Notes: generated from the sequence alone by a model not told the origin. A stretch of DNA of 64,000 nucleotides from Enoplolaimus lenunculus (GCA_030248215.1 JASANG010001737.1:315001-379000), one strand, 5' to 3'; positions 46,101 through 56,304 are shown, numbered from the stretch's first letter. Made by a program: numbers and translations.

Positions 46101-48889
46101 TAGTCTAATACTATTTTCTCGTCAATTTGAGTATAGCCCCTCTTAGTATATGCCTTTTTTGACTGCTAGGGTTAACGTTTCATGCACGGTGGTCCATCAT
46201 TTGAAATTAGTTTGACATCCTCGAGTATGGGAGACACTCGAGCGTTGACTTGTGTCATTCACTAAAACAACCACTGTGTAATCAAAAAAATTTTGTTTTC
46301 AAATTTAAAATACTCTCAATCTTTATTTAAATTGATACAAATTGTTATGGATCACAGTTGTGTTGCGCTTGGAATTTGAGATATTTGTGAAATATTTGCA
46401 AAAATATAAATATATATATAGTTATATATATATGTATATATAAATATATATATAGTTATATAGGTATATATATATATTTATATATATATACGTAAAGCAG
46501 AGCGCGGTTGCAACGAAATTTCTGAACAAAGGCCGAGTTTTTGCCTTGCAAGACCCTGACGCATGCGAATAGTTGAGACCCACGTACGATCCGCCGAGCC
46601 CTCGTCGTATGATCCACTGACGCCGCTCATTCGTTCGGTATGAATACCACTTGGATACCTGGTTATATTCAGCAAAAGTCGCCTTTACGTTCACCGAGGT
46701 TCTGTTCTCGGTATACTATTTTCCCGTAGATTACGCAAAACTCAGTAGCTCGCTCACTGCCACCGAATCTATTTCGACCGAATCTACTCTCGTTCGATAA
46801 AGTTCCGTTTGGACTCGTCCATCACAAAAACGCTTGTTTAATTTTAAACGAAGCTGCGTAAATTTTCGTCGAGTCAATTGAATCTTTTCGAACGACAGCT
46901 GCCATGGCTCATGTAAAGATCAGGGGCGGAACGTTTTTTTTCTGCGCGACTGCAATAGAGTAAACTTGAGCTTTAGACCGGTTTTTGTTTAGCCTTACGC
47001 TTAGGTTAGGTGCAAGCTCATTTCTATGCTTAGGCATAGGATTATGCGTAGGATCAGGAATATGCTTATACCACTGTTATGACCCTGTTATTTTACATTG
47101 GTTACTCGCCGCTTTAGGCAAGTTTCTGTCTTGAAGACTCGAACTGCGAGCATGGGGTGTCCAAAACCTATGCATGCGCAAACTATGGGGATCAGGGTAT
47201 TTCGGTCGGTTGCTGGGACGAATATTTACATGATATCGATTGCCAGTGGATTGATATTACAGACGTCGGGCCTGGCGATTATATTTTTAAGGTTAACCTT
47301 GATTTGTGGCCAATGTTACTTTGAGGGAGCGTAACACTAATAAAGGTGTATTCCCAAGCATAAGTCTAGGCCTCAGCGTCAGGATAATCTAAGGCTAAGC
47401 CTGACCCTATGCCTAAGTCATAGGAATAATTCTAAATCTAAGCTGAAGCAAAAAATTTGACTCTAGGCCTCAGCGTCAGGATAATCCAAAATCGAAAGCT
47501 AAGCCTTACCCTACGCCTAAGTCTAGGAATAATCCTAAACCTAAGCTGAAGCAAAAAACTTGACTAAAGCTTATGCTTACTCTATCAGAGTATAGCTGAA
47601 AAACTGTACACCCCTCAAAGGAGCAATGGTTTGGTTTGCTGTGTTATAGCTAATTCATAATTGTCGCGGGTAGGGCAAATCGCTAGTGCGCTAAAGCTTC
47701 GACATTTGGCTGTCATCTGTTTAGCAAGGCTATTTCGTTGATTGTCCAATAATTATTGCTTGCTGTGTTCAACTGCAAAGTGCTTAGACAGCACATCAAC
47801 GAACCTCATCCAGTCAGCAAATGAAAAATTGTACGATTTCAACGTAATTTGCAACTGTTCTGACCATAAAAAATAACAAAATTTACGGTATTTCTGTAAC
47901 GGAAACGGAAACGATTGTCCGATTACATTCTGGAGAAACATTTATTGGTGTTGATTGTACTACAAATGGTGTGGTTTAAAATGCCGTAATGGCAATGGCT
48001 AGAAAAATACAGTACCGTAATACCCTTAACATTGTTTAAAAATTGTAGTTTAATTCTTCAATATTTTGAAACTAAATTCAAGGGCGAAACGTTCTTCAGG
48101 GAGGTGCCCAATAGTGTAAGCTTAAGTTTTAGTCTAATTTTTTGCGTTTAGCTATAAGCTCATTTTATTACGCTTATGATTTCGCTTTGGTTTAGGAATA
48201 TGCTATAATATACTACTGTTACAGCCCTGTTCTTTGAACATTGGCCGTGAAAATTCCAAGAGTGATTTTTAGATAGTTCAGGGCGATCGCTTTGATCCCA
48301 ATGTACAGAAATATATTTATGAAGGTAGGGTAGAAATAAAGGCAGAGGTACGGAATACGATCCCCATGGGATTGTGATAAAAAGTGGTCTATCCTATAGA
48401 TCTCGACGAGCTGAATTCAATGGTACCATTCTTATGGCTGCATAACCAATGGTTCAGAAGATATGTTCCTCAAAATTATGGTACATAACTCGCACAGATT
48501 GGACCGGCCGTCATTATCGTTCACATGTAAATATAAGTTTAACCAGGTTTATTCCTTACACAAATTTGATTGTTGTTTGTGCATGTTTTATATGGTGAAA
48601 AGTTAAGATTTAAAGGACCATAACTATAGAACTAGGGACCCTGCAGCACTAAAATTGGCACAGTTGATCGCGCGTCGAAATCTATAAAATGAACTGTTTT
48701 TATTAAATTCCTAGGGGGTCCGAAACAAATTCTGTCACTAAAAAGGATGCTGGTGTTTTTGTTTAGGTTACAATTAATCCTGAATACAAAGTTGCCGAAA
48801 AAGATTACACAAATAACGCAGTGACGTGTGACATGAGCTACAATATGATTCAATTGTCTATACGAAATTGTACTTATGGTTTGCCTTAA
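39899..48889 (+). CDS. Lysyl oxidase-like protein with two SRCR domains (LOXL2-type), N-terminus missing
   Basis: Secreted copper amine oxidase that turns peptidyl lysine into allysine for cross-linking collagen-type matrix. Exons: 39899-40103, 42422-42597, 43634-43939, 44569-44955, 47118-47291, 48767-48889; phases 1,0,0,0,0 all agree; 456 aa from the first SRCR. SRCR 1: [12 protein letters not shown] ... [19 protein letters not shown] ... [19 protein letters not shown] 2: [16 protein letters not shown] ... CPDKW ... NVASVVC. Catalytic domain: copper-binding [20 protein letters not shown]. The lysine of the quinone cofactor is in EGHK|ASFC and its tyrosine in CWDEY, followed by [15 protein letters not shown]. 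It ends RNCTYGLP. Vertebrate LOXL2-4 have four SRCR domains; two is usual in several invertebrates. The signal-peptide exon is not found. The acceptor of exon 4 lacks AG. Confidence 0.93.
40160..40774. repeat. A-family cluster with an exact 141-bp direct repeat
   Basis: The A-type ends at 40366 (GGCCCATGTATAGAACAGGG) and 40551-40774 (GGCCCAGAAGAACAGGG to CTACACATGGGCC). Blocks 40211-40351 and 40406-40546 are identical, offset 195 bp. It lies in LOX intron 1. Confidence 0.8.
41443..41651. repeat. A-family element
   Basis: GGCCCATGTAAAGATCAACGG and GTTCTTTACATTGGCC ends, GGCTTAGG core; LOX intron 1. Confidence 0.85.
41807..42222. repeat. F-family element, right end damaged
   Basis: TACTGTAGTGACCCGAATAAG at the left and the body of the 35936 copy (CTCTATCCGGTTACGGACTC). 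LOX intron 1. Confidence 0.8.
42422..42597 (+). CDS. LOX exon 2: end of SRCR 1
   Basis: Acceptor TATTTCAG, donor CCGT|GTAAGG. Encodes [20 protein letters not shown] and [15 protein letters not shown]. Confidence 0.92.
42869..43137 (-). repeat. C-family element, complete
   Basis: TTAACCCTTTCTCACATGAAT at the left and ATGTGAGCAGAGGTTAA at the right. The tRNA-like A and B boxes read on -. LOX intron 2. Confidence 0.85.
43634..43939 (+). CDS. LOX exon 3: linker and most of SRCR 2
   Basis: Acceptor TCTATTTTAG at 43633 (phase 0), donor TAT|GTAAGC. Encodes [18 protein letters not shown] through [20 protein letters not shown]. Confidence 0.88.
44024..44226. repeat. E-family MITE
   Basis: CACTGAAAAAAATGGAGAGTC and GACTCGCCATTTTTTGCAGTG ends; palindromic body as at 33874. 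LOX intron 3. Confidence 0.85.
44300..44571. repeat. TTTTTATGAATG minisatellite ending at LOX exon 4
   Basis: About 14 tandem units of 18-20 bp, each ATGAATG followed by a T-rich tract. The array runs into the coding sequence of exon 4. No AG occurs within the array. Confidence 0.9.
44569..44955 (+). CDS. LOX exon 4: end of SRCR 2 and copper site
   Basis: Encodes [12 protein letters not shown], the entry to the catalytic domain, and [13 protein letters not shown] with three His. Ends EGHK at donor AAG|GTTAGT. The 5' edge (44569 or 44572) is inferred from protein continuity, because the preceding bases are TTTTTAT or TTTATGAA, with no AG acceptor. Confidence 0.85.
45000..45195. repeat. Tandem repeat, about 78-bp unit
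   Basis: Two and a half copies sharing TTTAGGTATCGAAAAA, GCACATGCCTAAACCT and CTCTCCC.CCAGCATC. LOX intron 4. Confidence 0.7.
45630..45852. repeat. Minisatellite, about 30-bp unit
   Basis: About seven units of CCACCCCCAGCGATATTAAA-TAAATTTTT type. LOX intron 4. Confidence 0.8.
46410..46495. repeat. AT-rich microsatellite
   Basis: TATATATA with ATAGTTATAT variants. Confidence 0.8.
46496..46902. other. GC-richer block of unknown nature in LOX intron 4
   Basis: Distinctly richer in G and C (CGCCGAGCCCTCG, CCACGTACGATCCG) than its flanks. A 90-codon - frame lies at 46422-46694 but ends in the AT microsatellite. No end repeats were found. It may be a fragment of an unrecognised repeat. Confidence 0.4.
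46903..47102. repeat. A-family element next to LOX exon 5
   Basis: GGCTCATGTAAAGATCAGGGG and TTATTTTACATTGG ends. Its right end is about 15 nt upstream of exon 5. Confidence 0.8.
47118..47291 (+). CDS. LOX exon 5: catalytic core
   Basis: Acceptor CCGCTTTAG, donor AAG|GTTAAC. Encodes [19 protein letters not shown] (the cofactor tyrosine) and [19 protein letters not shown]. Confidence 0.95.
47303..47635. repeat. A'-family element with internal duplication
   Basis: CCAATGTTACTTTGAGGGAGCG at the left and CACCCCTCAAAGGAGCAATGG at the right. An internal block of about 115 bp starting AGGCCTCAGCGTCAGGATAAT is repeated twice. LOX intron 5. Confidence 0.75.
47866..47938. repeat. M-family fragment
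   Basis: AAAAATAACAAAATTTACGGTATTTC followed by CGGAAACGGAAACG..CCGATTACATTCTGG. Confidence 0.5.
48075..48248. repeat. A-family element, diverged
   Basis: GGGCGAAACGTTCTTCAGGG at the left, GCCCTGTTCTTTGAACATTGGCC at the right. LOX intron 5. Confidence 0.7.
48767..48889 (+). CDS. LOX exon 6: C-terminus
   Basis: Acceptor TTTTGTTTAG. Encodes [21 protein letters not shown], the conserved final strand region, and ends RNCTYGLP at TAA 48887-48889. Confidence 0.93.
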   Translation, partial: VTINPEYKVAEKDYTNNAVTCDMSYNMIQLSIRNCTYGLP

Positions 48890-49074
48890 ACGATATTATA
48901 GAGATGCTCTTATTCAGCTTCCACAACCACAATATCATGCGTACACCAGGTGACTTTTGAATGGACACTAAAGCCGAAAACCTTCAGTATCCGGAATTCT
49001 GAAGCGAAGATAGCTTCAGTGTCCATGAAACTACCACCTCAAAAGTCCCCTAAACGTTTATTTATCCTGTATCA

Positions 49075-49300
49075 AATCCATGAGCGATAATGCAAGATTA
49101 TACTTAAGAATGTACTTTCGAAAGTATGTTTCAAAGTTTCGCACTCAACTGTATTTGATGCTGGAGCCACTTATGCGCAACAATTACGGTTTACGGACTC
49201 TATCCGCTTACGAACTCTTATTAGGGATATATACTCCTATTGATTGGGACGAAAATGGGGACCCCCTCTTACTGCCCCCTTTTATTCATGTCACTACAGT
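49075..49300. repeat. F-family element, 5'-truncated
   Basis: AATGCAAGATTATACTTAAGAATG body and a CATGTCACTACAGTA right end. Confidence 0.75.
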
Positions 49301-49359
49301 ACGCATGATATTGCGGAAGTTGCATTAGTTGTACATATTGCATTAACTTGTATGACTTA

Positions 49360-49940
49360 TGTTATATTGAGGGGTGTGTCGTTTTTTCCGCGGGACTCAA
49401 AGTAAGTTTTCAGTGTCGGATCCAAGATCTCAAAATGGGGGGCAAAATTTCACAGGTAATAAACTTATTTTTGACCCATACTGTAGTGACCCAAATAGGA
49501 AGGGGGTCCCCATTTTGAGTCCCAATTAATAGGAGTCCGTATCCCTAATAAGAATCCGTAAGCGGGTAGATTCCTTAAACCCTTGTTTAGAGTCCATAAA
49601 TGTCTATTATCCCTAATTGTAGCGCATAAATGACTTCAGGGCCAAGAAACTTTAAAGCGTGCTTATACTATTGTGTATAAAACAGAGAAATAAACAGCGT
49701 AGAACATCAATTGACACTATATAATTTTTGTCGAGATGCTGTTGGGGGGCGGCACGGCCGGGGTGGGCCCCCAGTGGATCCGCCATGAGCTTAATCTCTA
49801 AACCAGCTTAGGCTTTAGACTATTGTTTTAGGCTTTCGTCAAGCGTTAGTTATAGGCTTTTCCTTACGTTGAGGCTTATGCTATGTCTGAGACTTAGGCT
49901 TTAGGAATATGCTCTTTGTTAGGTCCCTAACTTTGCTTCC
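49360..49940. repeat. Composite: A-type ends with an F insertion
   Basis: TTTTTTCCGCGGGACT (A-type left part) at 49383 and GCTTAGGCTTT.GGAATATGCT (right part) at about 49885, separated by an F element starting TACTGTAGTGACCCAAATAGG at 49479. Limits approximate. Confidence 0.5.
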
Positions 49941-50149
49941 ATTGTGTAGTAACGGCAATCAGCAGGTGATCATTTGTATTAGGGCCGGTTGAGTTATAGG
50001 GTTTGGCCCTGCAGTTGTATCGGACCCATCGTTTAGAAAAAATAAAAACAAACCAGCTGAAATTAATGTTTAACATGGAAAATGTACAGAATCAACCAAC
50101 TTATCACCAAGAAAGGATTAAATGTTTTTCGAAATGGTCAACTTAGACT

Positions 50150-50400
50150 GGAAGGCTGAGGCTGAATCGTAGGTTTGGCTACGTTTAGGATTAGGCTTGT
50201 GTTTAGGCTTAGATTTACAGATAGACTGAAGTTTAGGCTTATGCTTAGCCGACGGTTTTGGTGTCAGGATTAGGCTTGTGTTTAGGCTTAGAGTTAGAGA
50301 CAGACTGAAGTTTAGGCTTAGGCTTAGCCGACGGTTTTGGTGTTAGGATTAGGCTTGTGTTTAGGCTTCGGGTCTGATTTCGGCTCAAGTTTTAGCTTGT
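50150..50400. repeat. Tandem repeat of about 82 bp built from TTAGGC-type hexamers
   Basis: Units GGATTAGGCTTGTGTTTAGG ... GAAGTTTAGGCTTA.GCTTAGCC ... ACGGTTTTGGTGT occur about two and a half times. Confidence 0.8.
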
Positions 50401-50575
50401 ATTCAGAGAGCAGGCGCTTATAATTAACAAATGTCGAACTTGTGAAGGAATATATGTAACAATAGTATGTAACAGAGCATTTGCTGTGCGCAAAAGATGA
50501 ACAAAGTACACGTTACGTTTTTGACCTAACCTCCTTATTTAAGAAGGGTACAACTCGTGCTCGCCTTAACCTCTT

Positions 50576-50836
50576 CTCACATGATATTTTCAATTCCATA
50601 TGAGATGCACTTTCAAGGTAAGATTCGATCTCCAGTCTCTCGGATGGGATGCGTTTACGATCACCATTCAGATATAGCAGCTTGACGCTCGAACCCGAGG
50701 GGGCTCTCACGTATTGTAGAGATTTTGCACTGCACATATATGTTAGGATTGTTAATCAGTACTCACAGTGTCTGTGTTGCTGACATATTACTTGCATTTA
50801 GTTGCTTATAGTATAGTCTATGAGTTAAAGGGTTAA
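50576..50836 (-). repeat. C-family element, second subfamily
   Basis: TTAACCTCTTCTCACATGATAT at the left and GAGTTAAAGGGTTAA at the right. The core on - resembles 62760-63030 (CTTACCTTGAAA.TGCATCTCATATG type). Confidence 0.8.
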
Positions 50837-51119
50837 AATTTTTCGGTTACACGCTTCAAAAACACGTTCGTTTATATTACAGCACAACTAAGCTCGTACA
50901 GTCGTATATATTGCATGGAATATCAACCCGTTCCTAGATACAGGGGCCGGCCAAAAACGCAACTCCTTCTGGTACATGTTGTACCATACAAATACCTTGC
51001 TAATAGTGATACTCTTCCTGTTAGTAGTTTTTAAGATTCAGCACCTAATTTTATCCTTTAGTCTTTTTCTGTTCCCTTATAATAGATTTTCTCATGGTCA
51101 AACCGTTCTAATCAATTCG

Positions 51120-51480
51120 ACAAAATGCACCCTATAAAAGCTTAAACTAACTCAATCTTAGCTTAAACTAATCTAAGCAGTGTTTAACTAACTTTCTAGA
51201 TTAACTTAGCTAAAACTGGTAGCTCACGCGAAAGCTCGTTTGAAATATATGTCGTATTTTTAGTTTAATCTAAACTTAATGAAGTCTAAAAACTGCATAG
51301 TTTTTTAGTAAAACACTTGTACCTTAAACTAAACGTAAGTTTAGCTTAAGATTCGCTTTTAACTTAAAAATATGTTGGTTTAACCAAAACTTAAAATTCT
51401 AGTTTAGTTTGCCGTCCAATCGTTTAAGTTTTACTTAAACTGATATTCGAGTTTAGATGAGGTATAATTAAAGTTGAAGT
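51120..51480. repeat. Region of TTTAGTTTAAG-type motifs
   Basis: Repeated AGCTTAAACTAA / TTAGTTTAAGGT words in both senses suggest another short inverted-repeat element. Ends not resolved. Confidence 0.4.
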
Positions 51481-51749
51481 TTTTACGGGTTTAGAGTACT
51501 GTGTTCTCTGCAGTCAAATAAATTTCAACTTTCAGTGCATGGAACTTCTACGTACCGAGTTGGACATAAGTGCTACACACATCTAAGAACACAGAATTTT
51601 AGCCCGTTAAGTGTCTAGTCAAAATCCTTAGCAACAAACGGCGCTATACTTGTACCCAAACGACACGACGACGTCAGACAGCGCCTGACTTCGCCGCCGG
51701 AGGATTGCCCCATAAAATCCTCAGTAAGTAATAGACCCATCGTAAAATC

Positions 51750-52151
51750 GGTCCATGTATCGAACAGGCCCGGAACATTTTCCTGCTTGGCTGTAATTGA
51801 GTCAGCTTAAGCTTTCGACTAACCTATTTACTTAGGCTTAGGCTTAAGCTTACGCTTAGGAATAGGTTCATCCTTACGTTTACGCTTAGGCTTAGGCTTA
51901 GGCTTACGCTTAGGAATAGGTTCATCTTTACGCTTACGCTTATGCTTAGACTTAGGCTTACGCTTAGGAGTAGGTTCAACCTTACGCTTACGCCTAGGCT
52001 TAGGCTTAGGCTTAGGAATAGGTTCATCCTTACGCTTACGCTTATGCTTAGGCTTAGGCTTACGCTTAGGAATAGGTCCGTCTTTACGCTTACGCTTAGG
52101 CTTAGGGACATGCATGTGCTACAGTACCGGCCCTTGTTCTATCCATGATCC
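51750..52151. repeat. A-family element expanded by a 60-bp TTAGGC-rich minisatellite
   Basis: GGTCCATGTATCGAACAGGCC and CCTTGTTCTATCCATGATCC ends. Inside are about five units of 60 bp with GGAATAGGTTCATCCTTACG and GCTTAGG runs. Long frames open on both strands are artefacts. Confidence 0.9.
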
Positions 52152-52604
52152 GTGAAATCTGTGTTGGATTTTAGCAGTTTTTTTGCGGACCCATTAGAGT
52201 ATAAATTGGTGAGAATTGACCTTCACTAGAATGCTTTTTTTGACTATTTATAGCAGAAATATCGTTTATAATCTTGCTCCGTCGACGACAGGTCATTTGT
52301 AACATCACAAAAACGCAATCGCGTACCGCAGACGACTGCAACATCTGTTTAAATTTAAATCTAAATTTTTTTCAACGTCTAAGATAAAATCACAAAGGTG
52401 GTGGGTAATTAGCGAACTTTTTGCTCTGAAACCATGCGGTGATGTGAAAGTGTCTGTATAGTTTTTGGTTGTAAAACAGTTTTTTGTGGCGAAAAGATTA
52501 ACTTAACAAATTATGTCAGATGGGTCTTGCGTACTAAACGCTAATGGATTTATTTAGGCGAAACTTTTTAATAACTGTTGACTTTTTTGACGGAGGTTCG
52601 ATAC

Positions 52605-52765
52605 ATGGGCCTACTAGAAATTTCGCCCATGAACACTTTAAGGGGCGTCCAGGTTTCTGGTGGGTCTATAAAAGAGAAGGTTTAGATTCTAAATTACAAT
52701 TTTTTGCTAAGGCTTACGTATTTACGGTTACGCCCCTTAAAGTAACATTGGACAGAAATTTTATA
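52605..52765. repeat. A'-family element, short
   Basis: CACTTTAAGGGGCGTCCAGG and ACGCCCCTTAAAGTAACATTGG ends with a very short core. Confidence 0.75.
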
Positions 52766-52913
52766 AAAAGTTGTTCTGTGAAGTAATGTCAAGTATATTT
52801 ATAATTGACATGATAATTTCTTAAATCCATGACTTTACAAAAGTACACATAGACACATATATATTTCTATATTTATATATATATGTATATATTATATAAT
52901 ATATTTATATATT

Positions 52914-53000
52914 AGGGTGCGACCGAATATATGACTCCGGCTCCGATAAAAACTCGACATCCGGCTCCGGTTCCGGCATTCTGTTTTATAGCGTTGCGCT
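52914..53000. repeat. L-family end (AGGGTGCGACCG)
   Basis: AGGGTGCGACCGAATATATG and CTCCGGCTCCG words. The inverse of this end occurs at about 58080-58133. Confidence 0.55.
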
Positions 53001-53084
53001 TATTTGCAACATGTGTTTGTACCATGTTGCGTTTAATCGCATCCAGTTTTTCCTAAATACATCAAATAACGGTGCCTTAGAATC

Positions 53085-53495
53085 AGGGATGGGAGTTTCG
53101 GTCTCGGCAAGTGTCGGTACTTGGTAAGTCTTGGTCTCGGTTTTTAGAGTCTTGATAGCTTGGAACCGATACCACAAGTCGAGTGATTCGACAAATATAC
53201 GCCTGTATTGTTGAACTAAGTGATGTCTGATAGATAAATAAAATTCCGCTGTGAATTTATATAATTTTTACAGTCACGCAATGATTATGCGCAGATATCC
53301 TGGAAAAAGACAAAAAAAAACTATAAAAAGACATAAAAAATACGAAAAAAAGCATTAGAAATCATTTGTCTTGAAAGTTTTAATATTTTTTCGGCGATGA
53401 CAAAAAATAACCGAGACGAACTTTTCATAGCCGGTCTCGGTAGTCAGGTCTCGCTCTCGGGTCTCGGTTTTTAACCGACACCGCCCATCCCTGCT
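53085..53495. repeat. N-family MITE, hAT-like ends
   Basis: CAGGGATGGGAGTTTCGG at the left, CCGCCCATCCCTG at the right. The body has GGTCTCGG/CCGAGAC motifs. A diverged relative is at 57470-57725. Confidence 0.75.
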
Positions 53496-53709
53496 GGCTT
53501 TTAGGGTTGAGACTATTGTTTCCGCTTTGGCGTGACCTAGCTTTAGGCTATTTTTACGATGAAATTTCGTTAGGTTTAGGGATTGGAATACGCTCAAATA
53601 CTGTTATGTCCTTAAAATATCACTGGTCATCTATCAGGATTTCCAACGTTTTATATTGTAACCCAATAAAAATTGTAAACGCACACGGGTACATGCACAC
53701 ATTTCAAAC

Positions 53710-54003
53710 ACGACGGACGGCGTCGTGCGGTGATGGACGGTGCCGTACGGGTGAACGACGGCGCCGTACGGGCGACGAACGACACCATACGAGTGACGGA
53801 CGGCGTCGTACGAGTGAAGGACGGCGCCGTACGGGCGACGGACGGCGCCGTACGGGCGACGGACGACACCGTACGAGTGACGGACGGCGTCGTACGAGTG
53901 AAGGACGGCGCCGTACGGGCGACGGACGACACCGTACGAGTGACGGACGGCGTCGTACGAGTGAAGGACGGCGCCGTACGGGCGATGGCCGTACGGGTGA
54001 CTT
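53710..54003. repeat. B-type minisatellite array
   Basis: About 21-bp units of GACGGACGGCGCCGTACGGGC type arranged in a higher-order 63-bp repeat (GACACC, GTCGTAC, GCGCCGTAC variants). All long frames across it, on both strands, are artefacts. Confidence 0.9.
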
Positions 54004-54420
54004 CATTGGCCACATCTGCAAAGCATCAATGGATCCAAATTAAACTTTGGCCAATCTTTCGTCTGTTTACAGATGGCTCAGACTACACGAAAATTTGACG
54101 AAAAAACACCGACGTATCTCTGTATTTTGAGAAGATAAAACTTTTTTGAGTCAACCATCAAAGTCGCGGCATATTAGTTTTGATGAATTATAGCGCACAC
54201 CGACCACACGCACGCATGCATACGAGTAATAAAAATTTACTATAAAACCACATCTAACATCCGTTGGTGGATCCAGGGATTGCGCATCGGATTGCAGCTG
54301 CGATCGCTAATAACGGCACACCTCGCGAGCGAAAACGACCGAAAAGCTGAACGCAATTTTAGCAGAAAAAAATCGTAAATACAAAATTTTGATTTTTGGT
54401 CTCTCTGTTCAATGGCATAG

Positions 54421-54602
54421 CGTCGGATGTGTGGACCACTGTTCATCCGGCAGCCAGTGTCCACAAGACTGTAAGATTTAAAATTTTACACCAAAAAAAT
54501 TTCGTTGTGAACAAATTAAATATTATTGAATTTGACATCCGAGTACTGCGCAACTGTACGAAACAGCCACCGTTTGGTTTGCCGCCGGAACAGAAGCGAG
54601 AA
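54421..54602 (+). CDS. Weak exon candidate, unrecognised
   Basis: Acceptor CTCTCTGTTCAATGGCATAG and donor AGAAG|GTTAAC bound an open frame reading SDVWTTVHPAASVHK ... EFDIRVLRNCTKQPP ... PEQKREG. Its composition is more protein-like than its surroundings, but no family is recognised. It may be unrelated to the LOX gene. Confidence 0.3.
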
Positions 54603-54619
54603 GGTTAACTGTACAAAGA

Positions 54620-55080
54620 GCAAAATGGTTTTTTGGAAGGATTTTTTTAATTTTTCTTTTAAATTTATTTCGTAGACTAAAAATTGTTTACACCACAAAC
54701 TGAGTATTTGCGGGTGGGCGGCGTAGCTTTTGAGTATATTTTTTCAATTCGGTATTTGAATACTACGATCAGGATGCTGTTTGGAGGCGGTTAAAGACCG
54801 AATTGTCATGCTGAGATGATAATTTGAAATTTGTGAGCATCGAAGAATTTCGGCGCTGTAAGAGGTCAGCTGGGAAGCGAAGCGTTTCAAAATTATGAGG
54901 TGAAATTTAATTAATTTCAATACTTATTTTTTTAATCAAACACATATTAATAATTGTAAATAAATTTATAAACAAGTTATAAAATGGTTGACTCTAAAGC
55001 ATTAAATTTGCTAAAAAATGTATAAATTTTTGAGGTATACGTATAGGTACTACTATGAGTGTACATAATTGTTGATTTAG
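54620..55080. other. Intergenic, no gene seen
   Basis: AT-rich with no coding character. Confidence 0.4.
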
Positions 55081-55084
55081 AATT

Positions 55085-55279
55085 GGCCCATGTATAGAAC
55101 AGGGCAGGAACATTTTCCTGCGTGGATGTAATAGAGTCAGCAAAAGCTTTAGACTAACTTTGTTGCTTAGGCTTTAGGCTTACGCTTGGGAATACGCTCA
55201 TTGTTACGCTTAGGCTGAGGCTTTAGGCTTTGGCTTAAGAATACGTTTATACAACTGTTCCGGCCCTGTTCTATGCATG
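55085..55279. repeat. A-family element
   Basis: GGCCCATGTATAGAACAGGG and CCCTGTTCTATGCATG ends; GGCTTTAGGC core. Confidence 0.85.
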
Positions 55280-55751
55280 CGACAAAAATTGGAAAAAATT
55301 ATTCATAATAATCCGATAGGAAGATAAACATTTATAAAAAATTTGTGACGCATTCAGATGTTCAGTATACCTCGTTTTATGCTCTTTTTTGCGGCCAGGG
55401 TAACAGTTAAGCTTGTCTAAATTTTGAAATTGTCTTTAATCCATTACTGCATGGCGAGTAAAGTATACGCAAACTGTACGCGCGAAATAATACACAATTC
55501 ACAGTGTTTAAAACTAATTAGTTTTCGTATTTGAAGTGCAAAATTTTCACAAGACGTGAAAAATCTAATTTAAACCTTCGAGCGTTCAGCTCTTTTGAGC
55601 AGTAATGATAAAAGTCTTACAACCGATATCCTGGTGACACTAAGTTTGGATCTAGAAATTAGAAATCAGACGAAATAGAAAATATTCGGCGAAGGAACTG
55701 GTTAGGTTTTAAAGAAAAAATTTTGAGTTACTGTTTTAATGCGTGCCACCA

Positions 55752-55960
55752 GGGTGTAACTCGTATCTGTTTCCGGTCAAAGTCGGTGTTCGTTTCAAGT
55801 TATAGAAATAACGAAAATTCTGCTATGTTTAAGCTCAAAATAAGTTATATATAAATCACGTAATATCTCTTGCAATTTTCCTTTGCAGATATGCTGAAAT
55901 TGTTCGAAATGAAACCAAAATTACAGAATTCATTCAAAATCTCAAAAAATTTCGATGTAT
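55752..55960. repeat. M-family element, part
   Basis: CAGGGTGTAACTCGTATCTG at the left, then the reverse of the 35540-35770 body. Confidence 0.6.
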
Positions 55961-56304
55961 CCGCCAGTTTTGAGTAGAAAATTTAAGAAAGCGAATATAT
56001 TTGCACGTCTCTCAATTGTGTTGGCAGAAAAGTTAAATATCTTTGAAACTTTTTATGCTTCAATATCTGTTTCCGTTATTTTTCTAATCCATTTCAACAA
56101 CCCTTGTGCCACTAATTCTCACTTCAACTTCAACCATGCAGGTAAAGTTGGATGTTTGCCAATTGCTTTCTGAAAATGTTCACTTTGATTAATTTATAGT
56201 AACTGCGTTACCCAAAAATGTATCTATGATTTCAAATCAGTAAAAATGAAACTAAGTTTGACACTGCGAACAACGGTTGTTCTAAATATATAGACTAATG
56301 TTAC

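Noticed and set aside
51824-52148. Leu/Ser- or Lys/Pro-rich frames of 68-95 codons
   Set aside because: Translations of the 60-bp TTAGGC-type array within an A-family element.
53507-54098. Arg/Thr/Gly-rich frames of 105-178 codons
   Set aside because: Read-outs of the 21/63-bp B-type array, open on both strands.
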